Made by a program: the position numbers and the translations under genes. A stretch of 50,277 nt of DNA from Phoronis australis (Eukaryota > Phoronida > Phoronidae), in the NCBI GenBank assembly GCA_002633005.1, contig NMRA01000232.1, forward strand, positions 151,181 through 201,457, in the 5' to 3' direction. Every line of letters begins with the position of its first letter. Within the stretch, counting starts at the first letter, position 1. The notes below the pieces were generated by a model. That model was not told the DNA's origin. It searched no databases and saw only the letters and a program-made list of their open reading frames with translations. Of the stretch, positions 23,201-34,483 are shown one piece after another.

Positions 23201-25708
23201 TATTCACAAAACACGACAAAGCGGACCACAGTAAACCTGGGTCACTCGTATTCACTATTGCCATGATGGAATGAGCACGGTCTAAACACAATGTCGTAGC
23301 TCTCGCCTGGACCGGGATGGAGGGCCTGACATCACTCGCCTTAGAATGGAAGCAGTTTGTTCGGTATTTATGGAATTTGCAAATACACTTTCAAGGTGGC
23401 GAATTCTTCATCGTAACGTCGCTTTTGTGTTTGGTCGAAACACGATTCCTTGAAATGTGGCGAAGGAAGTGTGGCTCCTGACTGAATCGTTTGTTACTCA
23501 ATGACATTCCTCTCATGCGGCGCACAAACCGATGTCATTTCTGTGCAACGTTCACGTATTTAGAAAATTTGAACACAGAGACGTTCTCAGTCAAGATGTT
23601 GTTACTGCTGTTACTACAACTTCCACAAACGCACCTTTTCATATTTGAAAAATGCGGTTTTCCGCGCACTTTTCTCACAATTCCTAAGTATCGCACTGGT
23701 AAAAACAACAACGGCAGAGACGGTCTTCCACCAATTACGTACAACACCGATAACAGAAAAATATTTTAAAATTTTTTGGCTTGTTTCTTAGCAACAAGTA
23801 TACTAAAGGCTATTAAATCTCTTAAAATGTGTTAATAAAATTCTGTTTGAGGCGTAGTGTCATGGCGGGGACTCTAAGCTATTAACAAATTCAATCAATT
23901 TTTACCATCATTTTTGGATATCGTGATATATTCTGCCAGGAGTAGATTGACACTGGTCTTAGTTTAATAAGTTTATTTTAATGTTCTGTTTGTTTACTAG
24001 CAGGCAGCACTTGATTGACAAAATCTACTACTGAGCTTTTTAAATGCTCCGTAGTACATTGGGCAAAAATCAATTAGAGTTTTCGACCCCGAGACTAGCC
24101 ACGAGACTTTGAATTGTGAATTTCAGGTTGTCTGCTCGACTGAGTTCTGATCAAATATTGTAGTTATCAAATCAATCTCAGTTTCATTGCTTCATTTTCA
24201 TTATGTCGATTTTGTTCGCAAAGCATGACTGTAGAAGTACGGGTCCATACAACCAGCGATTTCCCCGCAAAATTAGTCGACAAACCCAAAAATTACATTG
24301 GCCATTCTTTATACACACCCACATTTGGACCTGGCTTGATGTCAAGAGTAGTCGACATTCAACAATCTATCAAACTACATGCTAAGAGTTTTTCAACAAG
24401 ACATTTTTGGTTGTTAAGGTCATGTTACTTTATTTTACGGAAAACACATCTTTGGTTCCACAGTGTTTGTTCTGCAATTATAAACGGAAATTTTAGGCCT
24501 AAGATCAGGTGCGTTTATGTAACTTTCGAAAAATACTTGCGTAGCTAAGGTATGTGTTATTGAGTTACGCAATTATATCGCCTGTGTGTGCATGAATAAT
24601 TGCTGTTTTCAATTGCTTCTATAATAAATCCTTGGTGCAAATGTTTCCAGGTACTTTTTTAAATTCGATTTCTGTGCAACGAATATTATTTGTAGTATTT
24701 ACCCGGCTACACCCGTAAAATAAAATTTGAAAAATGAAAAGTTTAACTTGTAAAAGAATCCAATCCAATACTTTGTGTTGCTGGCAGCGTACACTGTACT
24801 TGCAAAATCTTCTGATCATTGCGGATTGTCCCATTATTTGAATTTCTTCTCACCATCCTACCACACCATCGAAATATCCCGCTCTTTGACACACAGCAAT
24901 AATGACATATTATAAATATTCTACTGCTATTTCCGTCCGGACATAGCCCTATTTTCCCGTTCCACTAGAAAGAAAAAATAGGACGTTTCATGGGTTTTGA
25001 GGGCACCCGTAATTTCACATTCGACATAAAAAAACGAAAGAATTCCGTCGGGTGCTTTTGGGTGTTACGTCTTCCGTTCAACAAAAACGCTGTTGGGACG
25101 TTTTTTGTGTGTTGTGGCGAACAGTTCACCCTTGTCTTTTGGTCCAGAGACCCGCTTTTCAATTCAGTTGTCCCGCTTTTGGTTTAAATTTGGAACGTTC
25201 TTAAGAATATAAATCGGTAAATAAAACAACAAGAATGGATCAACTGAAATTTGAAATTTTCGGATGTAACAACTTCCTTTATCAACAAAAACAGAAATAA
25301 AGTAAAATCAAACACAAAATGACAATTGACATATAAGATATGGTGTAATGAAAATGATACATTTTTGCGTAAAAAATTCAATGACATATTTTAAGAAGTT
25401 TTTATGTTCTTAAGGTATTTTACGAGCTTAATTTACGGCGACATTTCCCCCATTTAATTTACTAGCGTAATTTTACGGCGACACTTTCCCCTCAACGGCC
25501 CAACATACCCCCAAACCATTGACGCGCCGACGTTAGTATGAAAGGCCCTTTAGAAAGGCGTGACTTCCTTGTAAGCGTATTATTCACGGTATGCTACATT
25601 ATTTAAAATGCCAACACGTGAAATTTGTTCATTTATTTTCCAACGAGCAAAACTTTACAGAGGCAACATGTGTATAATTTCCTTGCTCGGTAATTGAGTT
25701 TGTGTAGT
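23201..25708. other. No gene seen
   Basis: ORFs at 23491-23769 and 24203-24548 have no recognisable domain. 24060-24175 is the inverse copy of the 10950-11065 repeat. Some repeated ATTTACGGCGACA-type blocks occur at 25420-25495. Confidence 0.35.
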
Positions 25709-25951
25709 CTGCTGACTCGCCCGCCATAACAATAATTTTATAACCCAGCTGGGGCACAACATCTTATTCTGCTGACTGGCCCGCCATAACTGCAATAATT
25801 ATATAACCCAGCCGGGGCACAACATCTTATTCTGCTGACTGGCCCGCCATAACAATAATTATATAACCCAGCCGGGGCACAACATCTTATTCTGCTGACT
25901 GGCCCGCCATAACAATAATTATATAACGCAGCTGGGGCACAACATCTTATT
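25709..25951 (-). repeat. 60-bp minisatellite, four copies
   Basis: Four tandem copies of a ~60-bp unit (GCTGACTGGCCCGCCATAAC...GGGGCACAACATCTTATTCT). One copy is 3 bp longer (an added TGC). Because 60 is divisible by three, the minus strand stays open and encodes a 20-residue repeat (IRCCAPAGLYNYCYGGPVSR). I regard that ORF as an artefact. Confidence 0.92.
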
Positions 25952-25989
25952 GTGAAGCCAGGGCTCATTTTCGAGACTATTTTTAATTC

Positions 25990-26215
25990 ACGGAGACAAA
26001 TCATGCAAAACTATACCTCACAACTGTGATTTTTTATTTTGGACGCTTTTAGCTCGCTTGTATGGAAAAGTTGGACCGGAGCGTGTATGAATCTTATTTA
26101 CACCTTTTTGCTATTGAAGTCTTCTTAAATTCAAAATTTCTAGAAGTCAGACTGAAGTCGGGTTCTGACGTTTCAAAAAGTCATGCACCTTCTCATCTCA
26201 GTTGAGAGCTGAAGG
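25990..26215 (+). repeat. Dispersed repeat (partner at 15360-15565)
   Basis: Same-orientation copy of the 15.4-kb repeat; it begins about 40 bp after the minisatellite. Confidence 0.7.
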
Positions 26216-27439
26216 TAGCAGCAGTAGTCCTTTTAATATACTCAATATAACTGTTTGGTAAATTTTAGGTGTTTTATCGAAATAATGTCTCACTCAAGTA
26301 AAGGATAATGAGGAACATACGCGATGACGTTGTTTTTACTAACTAACTAAAAAGAACAATAGTCGATATCTTGTTCGGATGGTAAACTCCTCATCGTTAG
26401 GACCAATGTCAAAAAGCGGAGGAATAATGTCAAATGCATTTCACACTTGCTTTATGCCAAAATGCAAGATTCACTCAGTTATGGTCCAATATTGCAGTGT
26501 AACACTTTTTGTATTTATCAACCAGCACAAGCACGGATATGACTGAAATAGCTAGTGGAGCCTGTCTCATGCGAATCAAATTTTAATCTCCATTCGGCGA
26601 CATGTAATGAGGCCACTGTTAAGTAAAACACTGTGAGCTATCATAACAAAAACAGCGACTTTTCTAAGCCAGAAATGAAGATCAACTATTCAAGTGGCAA
26701 CAATGCTATCACTAGACTCAAATACCTTAAATGGCCCTGTTCTACCCTATTTCCATTTCAGAGCAGACAATGAAAATTGCTCACTATTTGATCAGTCAGC
26801 GAGAATTGCGAAAAATTGTGTATTACATTCTAACCATTTTTAAAAGGGATGGCATGTTGAAAGGGAATCTTTTGAGAATACAGCGGTTTGTGCTAGATGT
26901 CGTCTGCACTGATTTTCGCAAAACTGAAGCCCGTAGCAATTGTAAGCAATGTAGCCAAGACATTGTTTTTGTCCGAGTTGTTACAAAATTTTTCATGTAA
27001 CATCTTTATACTATTGAAATATTGGGACATTACAACTGTGCCGGTGAAAATGTTTTCTTTGTAAACAAATGTCAATTTTTACGCAGTGTTTTTTTATTAC
27101 TGCTTGAATGTACTTGAGGAACGTATGAAAACAGCAACAGTAGTAATATTGGAGGGTGCTGCATAACGTTGTGCTGCGCCTCGGGCATGATTACATTGAG
27201 GATAAATTAAATCTTGCGCTTTAATGAATTGTTTATTAGGAACTAGCCGACTCGGACCTAAACAATATAAAACTTGGTTGAACCAGTGCACTTGTCTTTG
27301 TTGGGGGTTTCCAAACTTCATAAGGTTGACATATATACAATGGTCATTTCTTCCTGATACAATGTACCACCTGAATATATAATTGAGGTATTTAAACATA
27401 CATTTTGCTAAGGTAAAAGAATGTTCTTGTCCATAACAT
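26216..27439. other. No gene seen
   Basis: The ORFs at 26731-27000 (plus) and 27097-27399 (minus) are open but match no family I know. The second is 100 residues with a mixed composition and could be an exon, but it has no supporting motif. Confidence 0.3.
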
Positions 27440-28185
27440 CAGTGGCAGATCTACGTTTTCAGTAAGGGGGGGGGGGGGNTCCGAGGCGCGTCGCGCCGTG
27501 GGGAAGGAAGGTCGGGAGAGGGTTTCCCTCCTCCAGTGTAAGATTCATGACAGCGTTTTCCAGTTCAGTGACGAAGGGGGTTCTGAGCGTGTGATAACAT
27601 CTAGCTTCTTTGTTAACTGCCAAGCACAGTCTTTTTATATGTTATGACAACAAGTAGGCCAGTTATATACCAGGCTAATTACAGACCACGTGTGAATACT
27701 GTCAAATCCAGAGTGAATTGGTACATTGGGAAAGAATAGATTATCGTAACTTCGGTTGCAGTTGGACGATTTTGGCGATTCAAAAACTAAACATGATCAC
27801 CATTTGACGAGGATTTCAGAAATGCTTTTGGTTTACGTTCACATATGTTGTAACCTAACTTTTACTTTTAACAGCACAGCTCAGTCAGGCTATAGATACG
27901 ATCTTATTGAAGATTAGAACAATTATCGAACACGAGAGAGCTGGCCCTCCAACCATGGATGCCAGAATGGAGTTAATCAGTCGTGTAAGATATTGGCTAC
28001 AGGGGTCATCTTCCCAACTTGTTGTTGGGCACCAGAATCGAAGAGCAACGGGAAAACGCCGTAATGTTTTTGTGGTTTTAGTAGATGATTTCGTTTTTCT
28101 GGCGAAGTTTTTTCAATTTTATTTTTGATCTTGTCCCGAGGAGGGGGGATCGAATCCCCTGAACGCGCCTGTAGATCCGCCTCTG
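27440..28185 (+). mobile_element. hAT-like non-autonomous element A
   Basis: The left terminus CAGTGGCAGATCTACG (27440) is inverted at the right terminus as CAGAGGCGGATCTACAGG (ending 28185). CAGTGGCGGATC-type ends are common among hAT-superfamily elements. The interior shares ~480 bp with 8530-9040 and has no transposase. An N within a G-run at 27479 breaks the left subterminal region. The right end contains GATCGAATCCCC, which resembles a T-arm but is probably coincidence. Eight-bp flanks are similar (CATAACAT / AATACATG) but not identical. Confidence 0.6.
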
Positions 28186-28519
28186 AATACATGCATTGTG
28201 AAAGCTGTCAAGCAACAGTTTTTGTTACAGTTGTTAGGAGTGGCGGCCTTTTGGACTTGTGACTCAGGCGGTGTTTTTTATTACTACTTTCATATTTTAT
28301 AGGTTTGTGGTCTCAAGATCAGAGGACCTATATTTTAAAGAGTGTTATCCCGAACAAGCTGTGCGTTGTTCGTTTGTGAAATTTTTGAATTCACTTAAAA
28401 AGAATACTAAGCCCTGTTTTGACGATTTCAACCAATGTTCGTTCTGTCATCTGCTGATGCATTATTGGTGTCAATCTTGATAGATCAAAGCAAGCAGGAA
28501 TTAACGAAAAACTGATACC
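28186..28519. other. No gene seen
   Basis: The short ORF 28259-28480 shows no family resemblance. Confidence 0.35.
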
Positions 28520-28755
28520 CCTATCTCATATTTTGGTCCTTTGTGGGTGTTTTTCCCCACAATTGCCATGAAATTCGCAAAAAGCACAGGTCACGCTTAT
28601 CCGTTTAGCAGACTGCGAAAGGAGTTTTCAAATTTTCCTCCAAACTTTTGAGGGTTGTCGAGGGTTACAGACCATTATTTTGTTCCAAAGAACTGGATAC
28701 TAAAGTCGTTTTTGCTATCTGTTAATAGATCAAAACCGGGTTTGGTATCCTTTTA
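28520..28755 (-). repeat. Truncated inverse copy of the 12.2-kb MITE
   Basis: On the minus strand this begins AAAAGGATACCAAACCCGG (near 28755) and shares CCCTCGACAACCCTCAAAAG with 12232-12588. The opposite terminus is missing. Confidence 0.75.
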
Positions 28756-29066
28756 ATGTTCTGAAGTGCCCTTTGTCGAAAGGTTATTGGCCCGATTGGT
28801 CTACTGAACATAACACTTTGCAGTAAAACTATGTAGTTGAAACGAAAAAAGTGTCAGGTAACTGTATTCCCATGACTACGATTGGTGGGTCGCAAGGCTA
28901 GGCAGACAAGAACAGAAATTTTCGAAAATTATTCTGCTACATTTAATGGTTCACCTAATTAACAATAAATACGTTGGGAAGCCAACTGTTGCAAATACCG
29001 AAATGTGCACTGTTTTACAATGCTAATTAATGTAAGTCTGAAAGACAGGCTCTATGCTGACTGCAT

Positions 29067-29210
29067 GGATCAAAAATAAAAATAAAAAAATCGCCAGGAA
29101 AACGAAATTAGCTACTAAAAACCACAAAAAAATCTTAAATGGGAGGAGGGGAAACCCTCTCCCGACCTTCCTTCCCCTCGGCGCTTACTGAAAACCTAGA
29201 TCTGCCACTG
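29067..29210 (-). mobile_element. hAT-like element B, internally deleted copy
   Basis: Read on the minus strand from 29210, it begins CAGTGGCAGATCTAGG and shares with element A the block GGGGAAGGAAGGTCGGGAGA and then GGGTTTCCC. It then jumps directly to element A's right subterminal region (TTTTAGTAGCTAATTTCG, CTGGCGA, TTTTTGATC). The ~480-bp middle is absent, as expected for an internal-deletion derivative. The opposite TIR is not seen. Confidence 0.65.
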
Positions 29211-29249
29211 GCGTTCACAAGATTTTTTGTCTGTCAATTATAATTGTTA

Positions 29250-30060
29250 AAGCGGCTTGACAGATTTTGATGGAACTTCACACCAAGGTTTATGGATGCG
29301 ATGAGCCAACACCATTTCATTTTGGACGAATTTAATGGCCAAAAGTAAAATTAATAATGTCTGTGAAAGCTGTTTTAAAAAACTGTTGACAGTCCACCAA
29401 TACCGAAAGAAGATTTAGACCTGAGATTTCGAATATGTTTCAAAACAATATCTACAGATATGTGGTTGAAATTGAAAGTGTGTTTGGGAAGAGTTGAAAA
29501 ATAATTGGAGAATTCATCGAACGAATGTCCTAACGGTGGGGCTGATTTTTTCCTATATTAACGAAAAAAGTGAATAAAAATTTCTACATGTTCTTAAATT
29601 TTGCGAATGTACTCACTTTTGAAGGGTTGACTACTACAGACTTAATTGTTCCCACGTTTTCTTTATGTCGTCGTAGGTTTTGTGAAATTCTTGTCCATAA
29701 AACATTGTTTTTGCTTACTCTATGACAGATTTGAGGATGTTCTTATAAACTTGTAGGCTGTGTTTATAAATAGAGTAAACAGGCAAAGTAGAAGACGTTC
29801 TTTTCAGTTTGTAGTATAGATTGTCTCTAAATTTTACTGAGAGGCGTATGCCGCGTGTCATCCATTTATTTTTGTTTGTTTATATTTGTTGAAGTTAACA
29901 GATTTATTTGTAAAGTATTTATCTCGTAGTGAAGTTAATATCTTTTATAATTATTGTTTGGGTCACAATAGGGATCAGAGTTTAAAAGATGGTCGAAGTT
30001 TATGGAATGTACGTTATGTCTAAAATTTACCTTTGACTGAGGGGTGCACGTTTTAGTGGT
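29250..30060 (-). mobile_element. CR1/Jockey-like LINE, endonuclease-RT linker
   Basis: On the minus strand, readings across frameshifts match the linker that precedes the RT domain of Jockey/CR1-group LINEs. They are a DPNNNY-type start, then NKYKQTK, WMTRGIRLSVKFRDNLYYK, YSIYKHSLQVYKNILK, KKTWEQLSLV, and finally DEFSNYFSTLP and LRSKSSFGIGGLST (usually SSxGxDGLS). The last block normally leads into the RT fingers, but the sequence stops there (TTTTAA) and continues into unrelated DNA, so the RT is lost. Several frame changes and stops mark it as inactive. Confidence 0.75.
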
Positions 30061-30280
30061 AGTATACTTACGTTTTTGACAAGTATCTTCAAGAACTGGT
30101 ATTTAAGTATCCAGAAATTCAAATATTTGAAAGTTTCTTGTGTCACTCTTGTCAACAGTGAACGTTCTCTGACGGCTAATCATCGCGCAGAAGGGATATT
30201 TCCTACGCCTCGAATGGCATCAGCGCCATCTTTAGGCTTCCGGACGAAGCGATTTACTCTACCTGTCTACACATAACTCC
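30061..30280. other. No gene seen
   Basis: Spacer between two LINE fragments; a short ORF without family features. Confidence 0.35.
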
Positions 30281-33200
30281 ATTTCTTTTTTAATACGTTT
30301 ATTATATTCACAACCATAGCTTACAAAAGAGCAATTTGATACATGTTATAAACATTACCCCTACTGCCAGGGTGTAAATACACAAGCGTATTTTAATACC
30401 ATTCACACCCCATTAACATCGGAATCAACTATAGCCACATGTGTAATTATTAGATTGTTTGACAAAAAGTCCTTCAACAGGGATCCATCTTCTTCTAAAA
30501 TGCCCACAATTCAAGCTCTTATAGTAAATTATCTATTCTATGTTATGAAATTCAAAAATTTCTTTTTTCAGCCATTGCAAGCAGGGAGGTCTGTAATTTA
30601 ACCTAGCTCTCTATATATGACGTTTTACTACGGAAATGAAGAGATTCAGTACAATGGTTGGCCACCACTTGCCCTAACTGTCAAACGCAACCTAATAACA
30701 ATCCCTGTTTTGGCTGTAAACCAGTTGTTTACCAACTTCCAAAAATTCTGAATAACTCCACACTCCCAAAATACATGACAAAGATTCTTGGGGTCTTTTC
30801 CGCAGCATGTACAGAGTGGTGAGTTAACTATTCCTATTTTAAATAAGAAACAGTTTGTGCTTAGAATTCTGTGAGTAAGTCTTATTTGGAACCATTTAAG
30901 ATTCGTTTCTTTTGTGAACGAAGAATTAAATCAAAAACAGTTCTCCACCATTTACCTGAAAGTTCTCTATTAAGAAGTCTTCCCACTTACTTTGTAATTT
31001 TGTTTTTTGTATAAGCAAGTAACAAACTTATTATACACACTCTTCTCGTTTTTACATGACTGTGTTACGTAAAGTGGTAATTTAACTCTGGGCGGTTAAG
31101 AAGAATGATTTTTGATAAATCCAATGTTTAAAAAAGTTACAAACAACGGAAGCCCATGAATACAGTGAATGAGGGAGAAAATCCATAGTAATTACAAAAG
31201 TCTTTGTAAGACATCAAATTACCGTAAGAGTCCAAAAATCGTAAATATATACAATGTCCTTAGTATACCAACTTTCATAAAATATGTAATTCTTGTCAAT
31301 TGAGATTTTGGGATTAAACCAGATTGGCTCGTAAGGAGTCATTGCGTTGTTAACAGTGAAAATTCCAACCAATTCTCCAACATTTCGAAAAACTTCTTCC
31401 CAAAACTGATTCTTAACCGAAGAAGCGAAAGAACGATACTAGGCCTCACCGAAATAAAACGCGTTACGCGAAAGCACGTCATTTGTAGAAATTAAAAGTT
31501 TCTTCCAGGACCTCTCATCGCTACATGTACGTATCAATCTTCTGAACCAAGAAATATTAAGGGATTTGATGAATGAATTCAGATGAACCCTTTTGCACCA
31601 TCCCAGAGAAAAATCTTGAGTCACGGCAGCTCTCGTAATTTTGTCAGGTTTATTGCCTTAGATGAAACTGTAAAATAGTTTATCTAGCCATAGTGTTGTC
31701 TGACGGAGAGGGCAATATTGTCAAGAGATAGACCAATTTGGCAGGGCAAAAGATTTAATGACAATTATTTTGTCAAAACTTGTTAACGACCTTTTGGGCC
31801 ACTTTCTTAACATCGATCTCATTTCACACTTTTGTCATCGTTGTTATTTGCTAACATTTCTCTTAAATTTATATGAAAGTTTGTGATACCAAGGGCGGTA
31901 AATGAATCTCTACGCCAAAAGAGATCAAATTTTGGACACAAGCGTAATACATAAGTTTCATTGAACCAATCCATATACACTGAGTCTTCCCAGGCCCAGG
32001 TTGGGTTTCAAGCCCGAGAACTTGTAAAACTGGCCCAACATTACAAATTCACAGAATATTTTAGAGATTCGTTGAAGCCATCCAGACAGAGAACTGTAGG
32101 CCTATCATCGGCGTACTGTAAAATTTTTAACTGCAAAGAGCCTATATTGTTACCGTTTACATTATAACTTTGGCGAAACATTGTGACCATAATCTCGGCA
32201 CCAATAATGCACAGATAGGGAGAGAGAGGGTCTCCTTGACGGCATCCGCGACCAATTTCGAAAAACTGTGACGTGAAGCCATCTTGAATAACATAAAGTT
32301 TCGCACCCTTGTTCAGAATGCGAACCCGCGTTTTTTGCCAAAATTGAAAAAACGCAGTGTTGTGTATAAACTTCCATAAGACAGAATCCTTTTTCAAAGT
32401 CAACCGTTAAGAGACCTGGGATACTATACAAAGTCAACCGTTAAGAGACCTGGGATACTATACAAAGTCAACCGTTAAGAGACCTGGGATACTATACAAA
32501 GTCAACCGTTAAGAGACCTGAGATACTATACAAAGTCAACCGTTAAGAGACCTGGGATACTATATGTTCATGAGTCAAATGAAGTAGATCGTACATTGTT
32601 CTCGTATTTTCTCTTATAAACCTTCCGTTTATAAATCCCGATTGATCGTTGCTTATTAGTTTATTAATGACTGATTTAATACGTGGGCGATACAGCGCCC
32701 TAAAGAATCTTGTAGCTCGTATTTAATAGGGAGATAGGGCGCCAATTGCCAAGACGCTCCCTTGTTTTTACCCTTAGGAATCAAGAAAATTGCACCTTGA
32801 TGTTGACTATCAGGTAAGGAACCCAATTCGAAACTTCTATTGAACGATCTCACCATAAAGACAGAAATGTCTTTCCAGAAAATTTACTCAACTCGGACGA
32901 CTGAGAAGCCACAAGGACCTGGCGTTTGTTGTTTTTCATATATCGCAACGCCTCAAGAGCTACCTCGACTGAATTTTTTTTTTCTCAAGCGTATCACTTT
33001 CGTGCCCTGAGAGCTTGGGACCCTTGTTGATAATAACGAACACAAGTCAACGTCATCCAGTTCGTCATCTTACAACTGTAAAGTGATTCCTAAAAGTACA
33101 GATTTCTGAAAGAAATCAGTTTGACTTGTGATAATATTTCCTTCGCAATTCATTAACTTCGTTACATTTTTGGTGATAATTATATTTTTTTTTCTAAATT

Positions 33201-33420
33201 GGCAAAGTATTTGGACGGTTTTCTCCCTGTTCATTACTTAGAGCAGGGTCTTATAACGTGGAACCTCATGAGACTCTCTCCTTCGAGCATTTCCTAAAAT
33301 AACTGAGAGTGGCTGTTTTGTGTAAACTCCAGCGAAAACGTCCTCTAAAAGTGCCATTTGTTGGGCCGATGTCTCTTTACAAAAATAAATAGTTTCCTTT
33401 CTTATTTTCATTATGCTTCA
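30281..33420 (-). mobile_element. Tx1/L1-like LINE ORF2 pseudogene
   Basis: About 3.1 kb of a non-LTR retrotransposon read on the minus strand. In order: a linker piece (QQMALLEDVFAGVYTKQPLS, about 33385), TPGPCGF and FWKDISVFMVRSFN (32.85 kb), GSLPDSQHQGAIFLIPKGKN, NDQSGFINGRFIRENTRTMY (32.6 kb), a TVDFEK motif, RGCRQGDPLSPYL, and the catalytic LQYADD (32.12 kb). Downstream come SLNISWFRRLIRT (31.5 kb), WFNPKISIDKNYIFY, and WFQIRLTHRILSTNCF with the knuckle LCTCCGKDPKNLCHVFWEC (30.8 kb). It ends in ATAATAAACGTATT plus an A-run at about 30285, typical of this LINE group. Frameshifts, stops and a 34-bp tandem expansion inactivate it. The endonuclease is missing (5' truncation). Confidence 0.88.
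32396..32565 (-). repeat. 34-bp tandem repeat, five copies, inside the LINE RT
   Basis: Five copies of AAAGTCAACCGTTAAGAGAC plus CTGGGATACTATAC lie head to tail, identical except for one substitution (CTGAGATAC in copy 4). The unit covers the codons for IPGLLTVDF, next to the catalytic-Asp motif of the RT. Since 34 is not a multiple of three, each copy shifts the frame. The near identity suggests a recent expansion. Confidence 0.97.
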
Positions 33421-34483
33421 AAAAAATAATAATAATCAAACGCCGTCAATGGACCGTGAGTTGTATCTCATCACGTGGAATAAGTAGCCGATATATAAGT
33501 TATCTTTGTTATAAAGAATAATTGCACATTCCTCGATAACTTTGATTATGGTTTTCCTTACCAAGTTACATAGGGGGCTGGGGGGGGGGGGGGGGGGNNN
33601 NNNNNNNNCACTTTTATCAGTGCTGGCGCTGTCCATGGTCTATGAGCGGTGCACCACGTTAAGGGGGCTGTGGGGGGGAGGGGGCTGTAGCCCCCACTTT
33701 TTTCAGTGCTGCGCCCCCCCCATGAGTTAACATAATCCGATAAAGGAGAGATATTGAATCGCCACAAGCCCCCGGCGGCCTCTAGAGCAATTTGTTACTC
33801 AAAAACTGAGGCTCCAGTTTCTTAAGTTTGATGAGAGTTTATTTTTTCAAAAACTTGTAAGTTTTGTAAAACTTAAGTTTGTTCCAAAAGTTTGCTTCAT
33901 TTTTTGTTTTTTTCACACTAAAAACTTTTTAGTGAAAACTTAAGTTCATTTTTGTAAGAGTTCAGTGGCTTAATTGAAACTTCGACACAAAGATTTGTTT
34001 TGTTTTCACTTTATCGCGGAATAAAAGAGTGGATTTAGCTCAGGACCTTGCAAATTGCCATTGACATCATAACATCATATGCATATCGAATATATTTTTG
34101 TCTCGCCTCAGACACTTTTGTTGAAACAATCCTGAATATACTGGCAATGGCATCATAGACTGTAGACAACTACAGTCCACCGTGGCATAGTAAGCCGCAG
34201 GCATGCTGTTTGCAACCTTTTGAAAATCCTGCAACTATCTTTCTGTTCGTTTAAACAGCTCAAGGAAACACCCAATGTAGACTGCAGATGCGCGAGGACT
34301 CTTTATGTAAGGGGAACTTCTTCAACGTTCCCAGCCCTGTAGTTTAGACGTTCAGTCCGGTCAACGAAGTCGTAATAAGCCTACGTGGTGTTTCAAATTT
34401 TAGGGTGTTGACCTACATTCATTGAAGATCCACCTTCGACTCGACTCTCGTTGTTGTCGTGCTCATAGAGATTACATCCTAAC
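33421..34483. other. No gene; sequencing gap, G-runs and a palindrome
   Basis: 33580-33608 is a G-run followed by 11 N. A related block (GGGGGCTG... CACTTTTATCAGTGCTG) is repeated at 33663-33712. A perfect palindrome, GGGGGCTGTAGCCCCC, lies at about 33680-33695 and resembles a transposon end. The A/T-rich stretch 33840-33960 repeats CTTAAGTTT-like motifs. An in-frame TAG at 34466-34468 lies upstream of the ATG at 34484. Confidence 0.45.

Noticed and set aside
25738-26004. Minus-strand ORF with Cys-Pro-rich 20-residue repeats
   Set aside because: Encoded by the 60-bp minisatellite; no evidence of selection on the reading frame.
27097-27399. 100-residue minus-strand ORF
   Set aside because: Open but without family features; kept only as a note in the interval.
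28125-28160. T-arm-like GATCGAATCCCC
   Set aside because: Lies in the subterminal region of hAT-like element A and lacks an A box upstream.
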